Source: Lachnoclostridium sp. UBA1308
GTDB lineage: Bacteria; Bacillota; Clostridia; Lachnospirales; Lachnospiraceae
Assembly (NCBI GenBank): GCA_002307215.1
Contig: DBTU01000015.1
Coordinates: 1-63,538, forward strand
DNA: 63,538 bases
Reading direction: 5' to 3'
Both the position numbers and the translations under genes were made by a program. The notes beneath the pieces are model-generated. The model saw only the letters and a program-made list of their open reading frames with translations. It did no database searches and was not told where the DNA came from. Shown in pieces: positions 35,827 through 44,520 of this stretch; the first letter of the stretch is position 1; each line of letters opens with the position of its first letter.

Positions 35827-38166
35827 CTAAGGTTTCATCTGTTTCATTATCTTACTTGGACTTTTGTTGCCATCAAATGTTATGATTTCATTCACAACGA
35901 AAATCTCTATTGGAAAATTATTCGTTGCATTCAAAATACTGATTTTGTAATGAGAAATACTGATTTCAAGTCTTTGAGCCTGCCAGTATATTATCAATTT
36001 GCAGTTTTCCCAATCCTCCGGTAAATGAGGGATTATTCTTAATTCGCCATTCAGCATTCTTACTCCGGCAAAACCAAACACGACTGATTGCCATATTCCT
36101 GCCATTGCTGCAGCATGAATTCCATCATTACAAGAATTCATATTCAATCCCAAATCAATTTTGCAGGCTCTATTAAAAAGCAAATATGCCAACTTAAAAT
36201 CACCCATATCATTAGCCAATATTGAATGAGTTGAAAGTGACAGCGAAGAATCATGAAGAGTTCTAGGCTCATAATAGTTCCAACTTGCTTTTTTTATATC
36301 AAAGGAAAACAGATCCTCTAACAAGAGAAATAACAGCATTACATCTGCTTGCTTCGAAACTTGAATTTGACTGATTTGTTCTGCATTATAGTCTTTATAG
36401 ATTCCTCCGACATTGCTTTCATTTTTATATTTATTCAAATCAATGTTTCTAAGTGTTAAATATGTTTTGTCCTGAGGAAGAACATTGTCTATACCTGACT
36501 TTGGCAAATAGATGTGATTTTCTTTTTCCACAAAATCATGATAGGCCTTTTTAAGTTTTAATTTATTGTCAAGTTCGTCAAAGGTCTCTTGGTTATGACA
36601 AATTAATCTGTCATAACATTGTATAGCAAGCTTAATATTCCACCATGCCATATAGTTTGTAAAGGAGTTATCATCGACATGTTCTTTATATTCATCAGGG
36701 CCCATGACATCATTGATGTGGAACATTTTGTCCTTATTATCAAACTCAAGGCGTGAAGCCCAAAACTTTGCAGTCTCAATAATCAGTTCATAACCGCAAT
36801 CTAACATAAATTGTTCATCACCTGTCGCTTTGTAATATTGCCAAACACCAAAAGCAACATCACTGGTGATATGTTGTTCAATAATCCCCGATTCGATCTT
36901 CAATGGAAGACCGGTGACAACATCTACTGGCCCCCATTCCGGTGTCACTTCACCATCATCAAGCCAGGCACTCTCCCAGGGGAATTGTGCTCCTTCATAA
37001 CCGTTCTCTTTTGCCTTTTTTCTGGCACCCTCAAGAGATAAATAGCGATATTCAACAAGTTTTTTCGCTGTCTCAGGATTACTGAATATAAAGTATGGAA
37101 GTGCAAAAATCTCAGTATCCCAGAAGGTATGTCCCTTATAACCCTCTCCGCTCAAGCCTTTCGCGCCAATATTCATTCTGTTATCGTGCGCAGGAGTCAT
37201 AATATGCAAATGATATCTTGCAAAATTGATTGCTAATTGATCAAAACAATCCGCACTATTAATTTCAATTGGTGCCCTTGACCATAGTTTTTGATCAAGT
37301 GCTTCCATGCTTTCTTGAAAAATCACAGAATATCCTTTCAAATAATTATCTTTGACGCAATTGAAAGCCCTCTGTTTTATCTCATCAAAAGTAAGCCCTA
37401 AGGCATCTAGATCTCTATCTGTTCGAACATCAATCATTTTTTCTATTTCAAATGTTTGAAAGGCTTTCAGTTCAAGCGAAATTTCAAACAATATTCTACG
37501 TCTTTCAATAATAATACTCGGGTTGATTTCAACTTCTACTCCATCAATAAGTAATTTCATTCCTAAGGTATAAAATACATTGATTTTACTTTGTGTTGTT
37601 CGAGCTACCATTTGTATGAACTTTTTATCAAATACTCTCTTTTCACCCTCAGAAAAATGTTGTGAACCACTGTTTGTTATTTGTCCATTGATGCCAGTCA
37701 CAATTTTGACTAACACATTATTTATAGAATGAACTTTAATTTTTTGGCCAACTACATGTATCTCTTTATCAGAAACAAATCTTTCAAATTCGAGAGAATA
37801 CTTATTATGATCAATTTCCCAAATCGCCTTGCGAGTAAGAAGCCCTGTCTTTAAATTTACTTGTTTAGCATACTCTGTGACTTTGCCCTTCGTTAAATCC
37901 AACAATTCATTATCCAGCCTAATCTCTGCTCCGATTACATCTGCACAATTGGGTAATTCTGTAACTTCATTAGCATCAAATTTATTAAAAGTTCCGGCAA
38001 TAAATAACCCTCGGCTTTGTCCCAGATACGATTCTTCGGCACAGCTTCTTACTCCCAAATATCCATTACCCAAACACATAATTGACTCTGTCTTAGCCAA
38101 ATCACTACAATTAAAAACGGTCTCAGCAAAATCATAACCATCAATATACTTTATTTTCTCATCCAT
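35827..38166 (-). CDS. GH65 glycoside phosphorylase (alpha-glucoside class)
   Basis: 779 aa, normal for GH65. Domains run from an N-terminal beta-sandwich (about 1-260) to a helical linker, the (alpha/alpha)6 barrel (about 320-690) and a C-terminal beta-sheet cap. The general acid is in VMGPDEYKEHVDDN, Glu at residue 492. GH65 phosphorylases act on maltose, trehalose, kojibiose, nigerose or related alpha-glucosides with phosphate to give beta-Glc-1-P; linkage choice cannot be read here. No signal peptide. Placement beside pgmB fits the phosphorolytic route. A trimming role on alpha-glucosyl ends of the oligosaccharide imported by this operon is likely. Confidence 0.93.
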   Translation of the reverse strand: MDEKIKYIDGYDFAETVFNCSDLAKTESIMCLGNGYLGVRSCAEESYLGQSRGLFIAGTFNKFDANEVTELPNCADVIGAEIRLDNELLDLTKGKVTEYAKQVNLKTGLLTRKAIWEIDHNKYSLEFERFVSDKEIHVVGQKIKVHSINNVLVKIVTGINGQITNSGSQHFSEGEKRVFDKKFIQMVARTTQSKINVFYTLGMKLLIDGVEVEINPSIIIERRRILFEISLELKAFQTFEIEKMIDVRTDRDLDALGLTFDEIKQRAFNCVKDNYLKGYSVIFQESMEALDQKLWSRAPIEINSADCFDQLAINFARYHLHIMTPAHDNRMNIGAKGLSGEGYKGHTFWDTEIFALPYFIFSNPETAKKLVEYRYLSLEGARKKAKENGYEGAQFPWESAWLDDGEVTPEWGPVDVVTGLPLKIESGIIEQHITSDVAFGVWQYYKATGDEQFMLDCGYELIIETAKFWASRLEFDNKDKMFHINDVMGPDEYKEHVDDNSFTNYMAWWNIKLAIQCYDRLICHNQETFDELDNKLKLKKAYHDFVEKENHIYLPKSGIDNVLPQDKTYLTLRNIDLNKYKNESNVGGIYKDYNAEQISQIQVSKQADVMLLFLLLEDLFSFDIKKASWNYYEPRTLHDSSLSLSTHSILANDMGDFKLAYLLFNRACKIDLGLNMNSCNDGIHAAAMAGIWQSVVFGFAGVRMLNGELRIIPHLPEDWENCKLIIYWQAQRLEISISHYKISILNATNNFPIEIFVVNEIITFDGNKSPSKIMKQMKP

Positions 38167-38258
38167 TTTAACTCCATTCAGACTTTACGAGTTTCAATCA
38201 TTAGCTGTTTCTTACATTTCCATATACGGTTGTTATAAAGAAAGCTACTTTAATAAGT

Positions 38259-39386
38259 TTATTCTTCGGTTCCTCCTAATTCTTTGAACAATTGTACAAA
38301 TAGAGCTCCAAACACGCTGGACCACGCAAAATCTTTCTGTCCGATTCCGCGATTTTTCTTTGTGTCATAATATTCCCAAAAGCCTTGATTATCTACCCAG
38401 GATAGAATATGTTCACAATAGTTAAGGGCCAGAGTATCATACCCATAGTTTGCTAGCCCTTTCACGGCAAAATATGCAGTATTTAACCAACAAGGACCTC
38501 TCCAAAACAGTTTTTCATCAAAACAGGGGTTATTGTATGCGATCGTCGGCATTCCATCAAAGAAATACTCCGAACTTGCTGCAATTTTTTCCATACTTTC
38601 TGCTTTGTCTTTATCTGCGCAATTTGCAAATAGTGGTACAAATGACATGGGTGATAAGTGTCCGGTGAATTTATTACTTCTTTTATCAAAATCACAAAAA
38701 GCACCAAGTTCTTCAGAAAATAATAACTCATTTATATTTTTCTTAAGATTTTTCGCTTTTCTTAAATACTCTCTCTCCTCGTCAGTCCTACCAATCTTTT
38801 TCGCAAGCAGGGCCATACTTTCATACGCCGAATACATAAATCCGTTGGCATCTACCGCCCATAGATGATCTATATCATAAGGTTGGTCAAAGCGAGGAGA
38901 ATCGTCCATCCCACTTTCGTAAGGATGTACTTTATAGGAAAAAAGTGTTCCGTCGAAACGTTCTCTTTCCCACCACTTCATATTTGCATCAAGCTTTGGA
39001 TATGAATATACCAGAAAATCATCTCCCAGCGGTAATATGGTATCCGCTGTTACAAAAGCCCATGGCCAAACTGGCGGTTTTGAAAAATCTGCCACACGGC
39101 TTCCGTCAACACGTGCACAATCTATGAACATTCCATCCCCAAACTGTAAGGCAAACATCGTTTCTGCTTGATCTCTGGCAAGTTCTCTATCTCCATGGAT
39201 AGCAGCTCCGATCATATGAAACGCCCCATCCCAATTCCAGAATCCATAATAATATGGATTTGACGGAACGATGACTCTGCGTGTGGTAAACAGTACCCTG
39301 TTTGCCACGCCAAGTTTATCATCTTCAACATAAATATTATTATATAGTACTTTTTTGGCTTTTTCCATAATCTTCTTTGTTTGCAT
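38259..39386 (-). CDS. GH63-like (alpha/alpha)6-barrel glycoside hydrolase
   Basis: 375 aa, cytoplasmic, no signal peptide. The residues WNWDGAFHM, HLWAVDANGFM and the stretch FWRGPCWLNTAYF (W-R-G-P-x-W) are typical of the GH63/GH37-type barrel, which includes YgjK-like glucosidases and mannosylglycerate hydrolases. It is shorter than YgjK and seems to be only the catalytic barrel. It probably removes alpha-glucosyl or alpha-mannosyl residues. It lies 92 nt ahead of the GH65 gene and follows the ABC permeases. The substrate remains open. Confidence 0.75.
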   Translation of the reverse strand: MQTKKIMEKAKKVLYNNIYVEDDKLGVANRVLFTTRRVIVPSNPYYYGFWNWDGAFHMIGAAIHGDRELARDQAETMFALQFGDGMFIDCARVDGSRVADFSKPPVWPWAFVTADTILPLGDDFLVYSYPKLDANMKWWERERFDGTLFSYKVHPYESGMDDSPRFDQPYDIDHLWAVDANGFMYSAYESMALLAKKIGRTDEEREYLRKAKNLKKNINELLFSEELGAFCDFDKRSNKFTGHLSPMSFVPLFANCADKDKAESMEKIAASSEYFFDGMPTIAYNNPCFDEKLFWRGPCWLNTAYFAVKGLANYGYDTLALNYCEHILSWVDNQGFWEYYDTKKNRGIGQKDFAWSSVFGALFVQLFKELGGTEE

Positions 39387-39409
39387 TTAATCATCCCCTA
39401 CTCATAATT

Positions 39410-40285
39410 CTATTCTTTTACTCCCGATGACATCAAGGAATTGACAATATGCTTTTGCGTATATAAAAACAGTATCAAAAGAGGGAGAGATATTATCCCT
39501 GCTACCGTCATTTGCATCGGAATGTTGGCTGCTCCTACCGAACCAATTTGCCCTGAACTAAATCTAGCAACAAAAAGTTGAATTGTCCACCAGTTCTTAT
39601 CAATCAGAAAAATTGATGGTCCTAGGTAGTCATTCCATATATAAATGAAAATAAACAGGCCTTGTACTACAACCACTGGAACTATAAGCGGAAAAATGAT
39701 TCTGAAAAAAATCTTTACTTGCCCTGCACCATCAATTTTCGCACTTTCAATCAATGCATCAGGAATACTATAGCAATATTGTCTTACAAAAAATATTGTT
39801 GCCGCTCCACCAGCAAGACGCGGTATGATATATCCCCATGGACCATTGGTAACAAGTCCAAAGTGTTCTAACATCATAAACTGCGGAATCATAATTGTCA
39901 CATATGGAATTGCCATCGAAGTAAGAATAATTGCAAAGCAAATATTCTTTAATGGAAATTTGATTTTTGCAAAGGCATAACCTGCCATTGATGAGGTTAT
40001 CATCTGAGATATGGTTAATCCCACGGAGAATACCACACTTGCTTTTAAACCACTCAATATATTCACTTTACTAAACACATTCGCATAATTATTAAAATTC
40101 CATTTATGATGTAATAAACCCGTATTATAAACCTGATTCAAGGGCTTAAAGGAGGTGAATATCATCCATAGAAAAGGATAAAGCATAAGATAGCCAAAAA
40201 GAATCAAGATGATAGATATCAGTATATTTACAAAATATTTAGGGCCGTACACTCTTGTAGCTGCTATTTTTGCTTGATTAGTCAT
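39410..40285 (-). CDS. Carbohydrate ABC transporter permease (MalG type)
   Basis: 291 aa with six membrane segments and the EAA loop near residue 195 (ALIESAKIDGAGQVKIFFRIIFP), as in the CUT1 sugar family. It starts inside the end of the partner permease (8-nt overlap), behind AGGAGGAG. Forms the membrane channel with that partner. No ATPase gene lies in the operon, so it must share a general MsmK/UgpC-type ATPase encoded elsewhere. Confidence 0.93.
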   Translation of the reverse strand: MTNQAKIAATRVYGPKYFVNILISIILILFGYLMLYPFLWMIFTSFKPLNQVYNTGLLHHKWNFNNYANVFSKVNILSGLKASVVFSVGLTISQMITSSMAGYAFAKIKFPLKNICFAIILTSMAIPYVTIMIPQFMMLEHFGLVTNGPWGYIIPRLAGGAATIFFVRQYCYSIPDALIESAKIDGAGQVKIFFRIIFPLIVPVVVVQGLFIFIYIWNDYLGPSIFLIDKNWWTIQLFVARFSSGQIGSVGAANIPMQMTVAGIISLPLLILFLYTQKHIVNSLMSSGVKE

Positions 40286-41204
40286 ATTTCTCCTCCTTTC
40301 TTTTTTTCATAAACTGAAGAAATGTTGCAAAAAGAATCAATGCTGTTATTGCCCAGGAAATTGCACTTGCCATTCCAAGATCATTACCGCTGTAGATATA
40401 CATTAAGAAAACCATGATGGATTCCGTACCGTTTACAGGTCCTTTACCAAAACTGTTCTGGAATAGAATTGCCGATTCCGTATAGATTTGGAACCCACTA
40501 ATGACATTGGTCACTATCAGGAAAAACGTGATATTCTTCAGTGATGGTAACGTGATTTTTGTGATCTGCTTGATAATTCCTGCTCCATCGATTTTAGCCG
40601 CTTCATAAATCTCATTGGGAACTGCCTGTAGACCGGCAAGATACATCAGCATTGTATAACCGATATTACGCCATATCAACATTGTAATAATGACAATACG
40701 GGAAAGACCCGGTGAGCGAAGCCATTCTACCTCTCCAAAACCAAACACAGCAAATAATGAATTAATTACTCCATTGACATTGAACAAATTCTTAAATACC
40801 AACGTAATTGCTACTGCACTGGATACAAAGGGTAAAAAGTAAACCAGTCGAAGGGAATTCTTCATATGCGTTGCTTTCCTGTTCAAAACAAAAGCAAGAA
40901 GAAAAGATATTACTATATTAAAAGGAATGTATAACATCAAGGTAATCGTTACAAATAATGCATTCAGAAATTCCTTACTGTAAAGACCACCCGAGGTGAG
41001 GAATGCGGCGAAGTTTTTTAAACCAACAAAGGTTGCTTGTCCGATTGGAATATAACCATTCCATTCTATCATTGATATGTAAATTGAAAATAATGCAGGA
41101 AGGAAAACAAAAAATATAACTGACAATACAGGAATTGCCACAAAAAGTAATCCCCAAATTGAATCACGATTTTTATTTCTCTTATTAGTTGTAAGAATTC
41201 TCAT
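40278..41204 (-). CDS. Carbohydrate ABC transporter permease (MalF type)
   Basis: 308 aa from the ATG at 41204 (MRILTTNKR); the frame opens 21 nt earlier, but GGGGGT is better placed for 41204. Six membrane segments and an EAA loop (EIYEAAKIDGAGIIKQITKITLP) mark the CUT1 family. Partner of the next permease, with coupled translation. A long hairpin separates it from the binding-protein gene upstream, which should lower its expression relative to that gene. Confidence 0.92.
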   Translation of the reverse strand: MRILTTNKRNKNRDSIWGLLFVAIPVLSVIFFVFLPALFSIYISMIEWNGYIPIGQATFVGLKNFAAFLTSGGLYSKEFLNALFVTITLMLYIPFNIVISFLLAFVLNRKATHMKNSLRLVYFLPFVSSAVAITLVFKNLFNVNGVINSLFAVFGFGEVEWLRSPGLSRIVIITMLIWRNIGYTMLMYLAGLQAVPNEIYEAAKIDGAGIIKQITKITLPSLKNITFFLIVTNVISGFQIYTESAILFQNSFGKGPVNGTESIMVFLMYIYSGNDLGMASAISWAITALILFATFLQFMKKRKEEKYD

Positions 41205-41261
41205 GACAAACCCCCAAAAAGTCACAACCTGCAGCCGTGACTTGCCCTATGAAACTCATGA

Positions 41262-41347
41262 TTTATCGGTAAAAGTCCCAGTGTACTGTCCAGTTAAAGA
41301 TGAATCGGACAGAACAATTGATAAGACCTGGGAAATTTACCGATAAA
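41262..41347 (-). promoter_or_regulatory. Long intercistronic hairpin between binding protein and permeases
   Basis: Outer arms TTTATCGGTAAA..TCCCAG (41262-41281) and CTGGGA..TTTACCGATAAA (41328-41347) pair at 18 of 20 positions. The loop may contain a small GTCC/GGAC stem. No T-run follows directly on the minus strand. Such stems stabilise the upstream message or partly stop transcription, giving more binding protein than permease. Confidence 0.6.
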
Positions 41348-41378
41348 GCTACAAATATAATTTTCTATACTTCAATCA

Positions 41379-42941
41379 TTATTTGCCCTGTTCAAGAAGG
41401 GTCTGGATTTCTGATTGTTGTTCGTTAAGCCATCCGACAACATCCTCATTCGTAACTATCTTCTTATCTAAGCAGAACGTACTGGTATAGTTCGTCATAA
41501 AAGTTGTCCACCAGTTTCTTCCAACCGTATAGTAGGTTTCCTGAACTTGACCGTGAGCGCCACTGATAATTTCGTTAAATACGGTCTTGCAGTTTGCATC
41601 GTATGGATAAAAACCGCCGTTATTTTCATCGTTTTTATTAATGTAATCATTCCAGGTATCATCATATAGAGGCATATTCAATGCATTTTTCAACTGAAAT
41701 TCTTCTGAACTTCTTGAAATAAATTCGCACATTACTTTTGCTGCCATATCCGCATTCGAAGAACCATTACGAAGAATCATGCAGGAGCCGGTCTGTCCAC
41801 TCACCCATTTTGATCTATCAGCATTATCTGGAACCGGGATAGGCATCATAGAAACTTTCATACCATTTTCAAGATAGGTACCAAACTCCCAGGTTCCTGT
41901 ATTAGCATCCACTAGGTAATTTCCTGAAACCCAGTTATTCCAGCCTTCGCTGCCGTCCTCCATACTATCGATATAACCTTCGTTAATACCATTCTTTATA
42001 AAGTATGCCACGTTAGCAACTGCTTCATCCGTAAGGGTAACTGCATCCTTACTGCTGTTTAAGAAGGATCCTCCTGCGGAATATGTCATTAATTTAAAAG
42101 CATCATTTCCCTGGAAGGCATATTTTAAAGTCTCAGCTGCACCTGTCAGATTTCCTGCATCAATTACTTCTTGGAAACCTTTAAGTAAACCTGCAAATTC
42201 AGTGTAGGTATAGGCTTCTACTTGGCCTTCCAAACCAACTTCCCAAGGCTTGCAAGGAATAACTTTGCTACTTACCAATTCATCCACCTTGTCACTTAAA
42301 ACCGGAGTTCCCTGAATTACACCAATGTTGATACCAAAGCTTTGACAACCTGTATCAAATGGTATTGCGTACAAAGGAGCTGTTTGATCATCCGTTTGTG
42401 AGGTTACATTATTTGCTTCACGACGGCACTGATCGAAGGGGCCTTTGGTTAATTTACCCCAATCATCTGCTCCAAGCGTCTCTTTCCAGGTTCCATTAAA
42501 ATAAGTATTAAGATCAGTTGTCATTCCATCATCCACAAAGCTAGTCAAATCTTGACCATTTACTTTAAATAAATCTGGCTTTTCACTTGACTGTAACTGT
42601 GTTTGAAGGAATTGCTCATAGTTTCCGGGAGCAATAGCAAGATCAATCTTGATTCCGAGATCATCAGCAATGTTTTTAAATAATTCTTCATATTTATCCG
42701 GTGAATTATTGTCCATTACTATTTTGATCGTGATGTCACTCTTAGGATTGTCATTTGTTGCGTTGTCCACTGTTGTGCTACCATCAGTTGTGTTGTCCTT
42801 TGTTGTGCTGTCCTTCGTTGTGCTGTCCTTCGTTGTGTCGTCCTTTGTTGAGTTACTGCATCCGCCTAAGGTCAGACATATCGTTATAATCATCACCATA
42901 CTTATAACGAAAGCTAACTTTTTTCCTAAAGCTTTTTTCAT
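41379..42941 (-). CDS. ABC transporter sugar-binding lipoprotein
   Basis: 520 aa. The signal ends in a lipobox with Cys 28 (LTLGGC). It is followed by an unstructured Thr/Asp/Lys/Ser tether with repeats of K-D-S-T-T, coded by tandem 15-bp units around 42803-42845, whose number could vary. The rest is a two-lobe extracellular solute-binding protein of the CUT1 oligosaccharide class. It captures oligosaccharides for the two permeases downstream. The AAAGGAGG site is strong, as expected for an abundant component. Confidence 0.92.
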   Translation of the reverse strand: MKKALGKKLAFVISMVMIITICLTLGGCSNSTKDDTTKDSTTKDSTTKDNTTDGSTTVDNATNDNPKSDITIKIVMDNNSPDKYEELFKNIADDLGIKIDLAIAPGNYEQFLQTQLQSSEKPDLFKVNGQDLTSFVDDGMTTDLNTYFNGTWKETLGADDWGKLTKGPFDQCRREANNVTSQTDDQTAPLYAIPFDTGCQSFGINIGVIQGTPVLSDKVDELVSSKVIPCKPWEVGLEGQVEAYTYTEFAGLLKGFQEVIDAGNLTGAAETLKYAFQGNDAFKLMTYSAGGSFLNSSKDAVTLTDEAVANVAYFIKNGINEGYIDSMEDGSEGWNNWVSGNYLVDANTGTWEFGTYLENGMKVSMMPIPVPDNADRSKWVSGQTGSCMILRNGSSNADMAAKVMCEFISRSSEEFQLKNALNMPLYDDTWNDYINKNDENNGGFYPYDANCKTVFNEIISGAHGQVQETYYTVGRNWWTTFMTNYTSTFCLDKKIVTNEDVVGWLNEQQSEIQTLLEQGK

Positions 42942-43083
42942 ACCTTTATCCTCCTTTGATACATTCGTGTAGACTCATCTTACACGTTTTTATATTAAAA
43001 CCTTGCAATTTCAAGGCTTCAATAACTTGATTGTAGGTAAAATTTTATGGAATTACCTTTCATTTCACTATTTCATTATTTCT

Positions 43084-44520
43084 TCATTTCATGTATTTTA
43101 TAGTCGTAATTGATTTTGCTTCTAGTTCAATATTCATAAAGTTTTCTTTCAACTGTGTAGTCGCCCATTTTTTTACGTCGTTGGAAACAATTTTTATAGC
43201 CATTTGTGGAACAAATCCATCAAGCTTGAGCACTATTGTTTTGTTCAAATTATCATCATTGTATAATACAATAACCAATACATCCTGTTCCGGGCTAATT
43301 GCACTGACGCAGTTAAATTCTCTTCCATCATTTCCAAGAATAAAATACCCTTGTTGAATATACTTTGAATAATGGCCAAGCACATAATACTGAGTTGTAA
43401 TGACATAATCCCCTAAATCAAATTCCATGTCGGTGATATCAAGAATCCCCTCAAGTTCATTATTTTTATGATCCTGATACATTCCTTCCACCAGCCCCCA
43501 ATGACACTGATTTACAATATTCTCTGCCATTGTATCGATTGCCTGCCATATCAACCATGCATTGGCATGGGCAATATTAAGATCCCGATCAATTGCAGTA
43601 ATTAACATTTTAGCAAGATCAAGGTTATCCTTCCCATCGCCATAACAAACTTCATCCATCCAAAGCTTATATTTAGGGCTGTCGAAGCCATTACGATAGG
43701 TAATTTGCTGTAATTGTCTTAAGGCATCATCATCCTCGTCATAATGGTGATAGTTGATTTTTTTCAGAATATCCTCTTTCACTGAAGCATCTAGCATATG
43801 ATAGCTTTGTAACGCAATAGTTGGATTAGTTTCATCAGTTCCAGTAATCGATATATCCAATTTTCTCTGCTGAAGTTTTTCATAAGCCAAAGTCAACAGC
43901 TTGGTTTGGCTTTCTCCTTGATTGACTTTATTTCCTTCCTGGCGCTGTCCTTTTGCCCAATAATCTGAAGCCGCTTCATTCATCGGTATAAAATAATCTA
44001 CTTTGATTCCTAAGTCCTTCTGTAAATATTCCAGCACATCTACGCAGTATTCGATAAATTCATCATTACGGGATTTATCAAGATTTTCATCGCCTGCTTC
44101 TACATTTCCGCTGCTACAAAGAGATTTGGTCATCCACCAGGGCGGTGAATTCACGAATACTTCATGAATAAAATCCCCTTTTCTAAGCTGCTGAGCCCTT
44201 TTTAGCACCCAAAGCTGGCGCCAATCTGCCTCCGGATTATATTTACTGTCCGGTAATTCTTTATAACCTGGAATTCCTCTGGCATGGAACATATGCTGCT
44301 TTTCATCGGGATTGTCACCACCGCCGATATTGTATCGAACAATGTTTAAATTAAGACCCTCCTCCGTAAAAAACAACTGCAACATTTCTTCTCTTTTTTC
44401 CTTACCATAAATATCTTTCATCGTCCAGCCGCCTGCTGCGTTTGCCCACCAACAAAGTGATGTGCCCCAACCGTCAATGATTTGCTGAGGTTTATTTATA
44501 TCAATTGTTATCGTTTTCAT
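43084..44520 (-). CDS. GH30 glycoside hydrolase, endo-beta-1,6-galactanase-like
   Basis: 478 aa from the ATG at 44520, 6 nt after GTGAGG; a longer frame would run back into the upstream gene. The TIM barrel opens with IIDGWGTSLCWWANAAGG, the wording typical of the GH30 subfamily with fungal beta-1,6-galactanases. Acid/base Glu is in YFIPMNEA, nucleophile Glu in LWMDEVCYGD. A C-terminal beta domain follows. No signal peptide, so it cleaves imported oligosaccharides. Its start overlaps the end of the GH35 gene by 20 nt. Subfamily assignment is by motif memory. Confidence 0.83.
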   Translation of the reverse strand: MKTITIDINKPQQIIDGWGTSLCWWANAAGGWTMKDIYGKEKREEMLQLFFTEEGLNLNIVRYNIGGGDNPDEKQHMFHARGIPGYKELPDSKYNPEADWRQLWVLKRAQQLRKGDFIHEVFVNSPPWWMTKSLCSSGNVEAGDENLDKSRNDEFIEYCVDVLEYLQKDLGIKVDYFIPMNEAASDYWAKGQRQEGNKVNQGESQTKLLTLAYEKLQQRKLDISITGTDETNPTIALQSYHMLDASVKEDILKKINYHHYDEDDDALRQLQQITYRNGFDSPKYKLWMDEVCYGDGKDNLDLAKMLITAIDRDLNIAHANAWLIWQAIDTMAENIVNQCHWGLVEGMYQDHKNNELEGILDITDMEFDLGDYVITTQYYVLGHYSKYIQQGYFILGNDGREFNCVSAISPEQDVLVIVLYNDDNLNKTIVLKLDGFVPQMAIKIVSNDVKKWATTQLKENFMNIELEAKSITTIKYMK

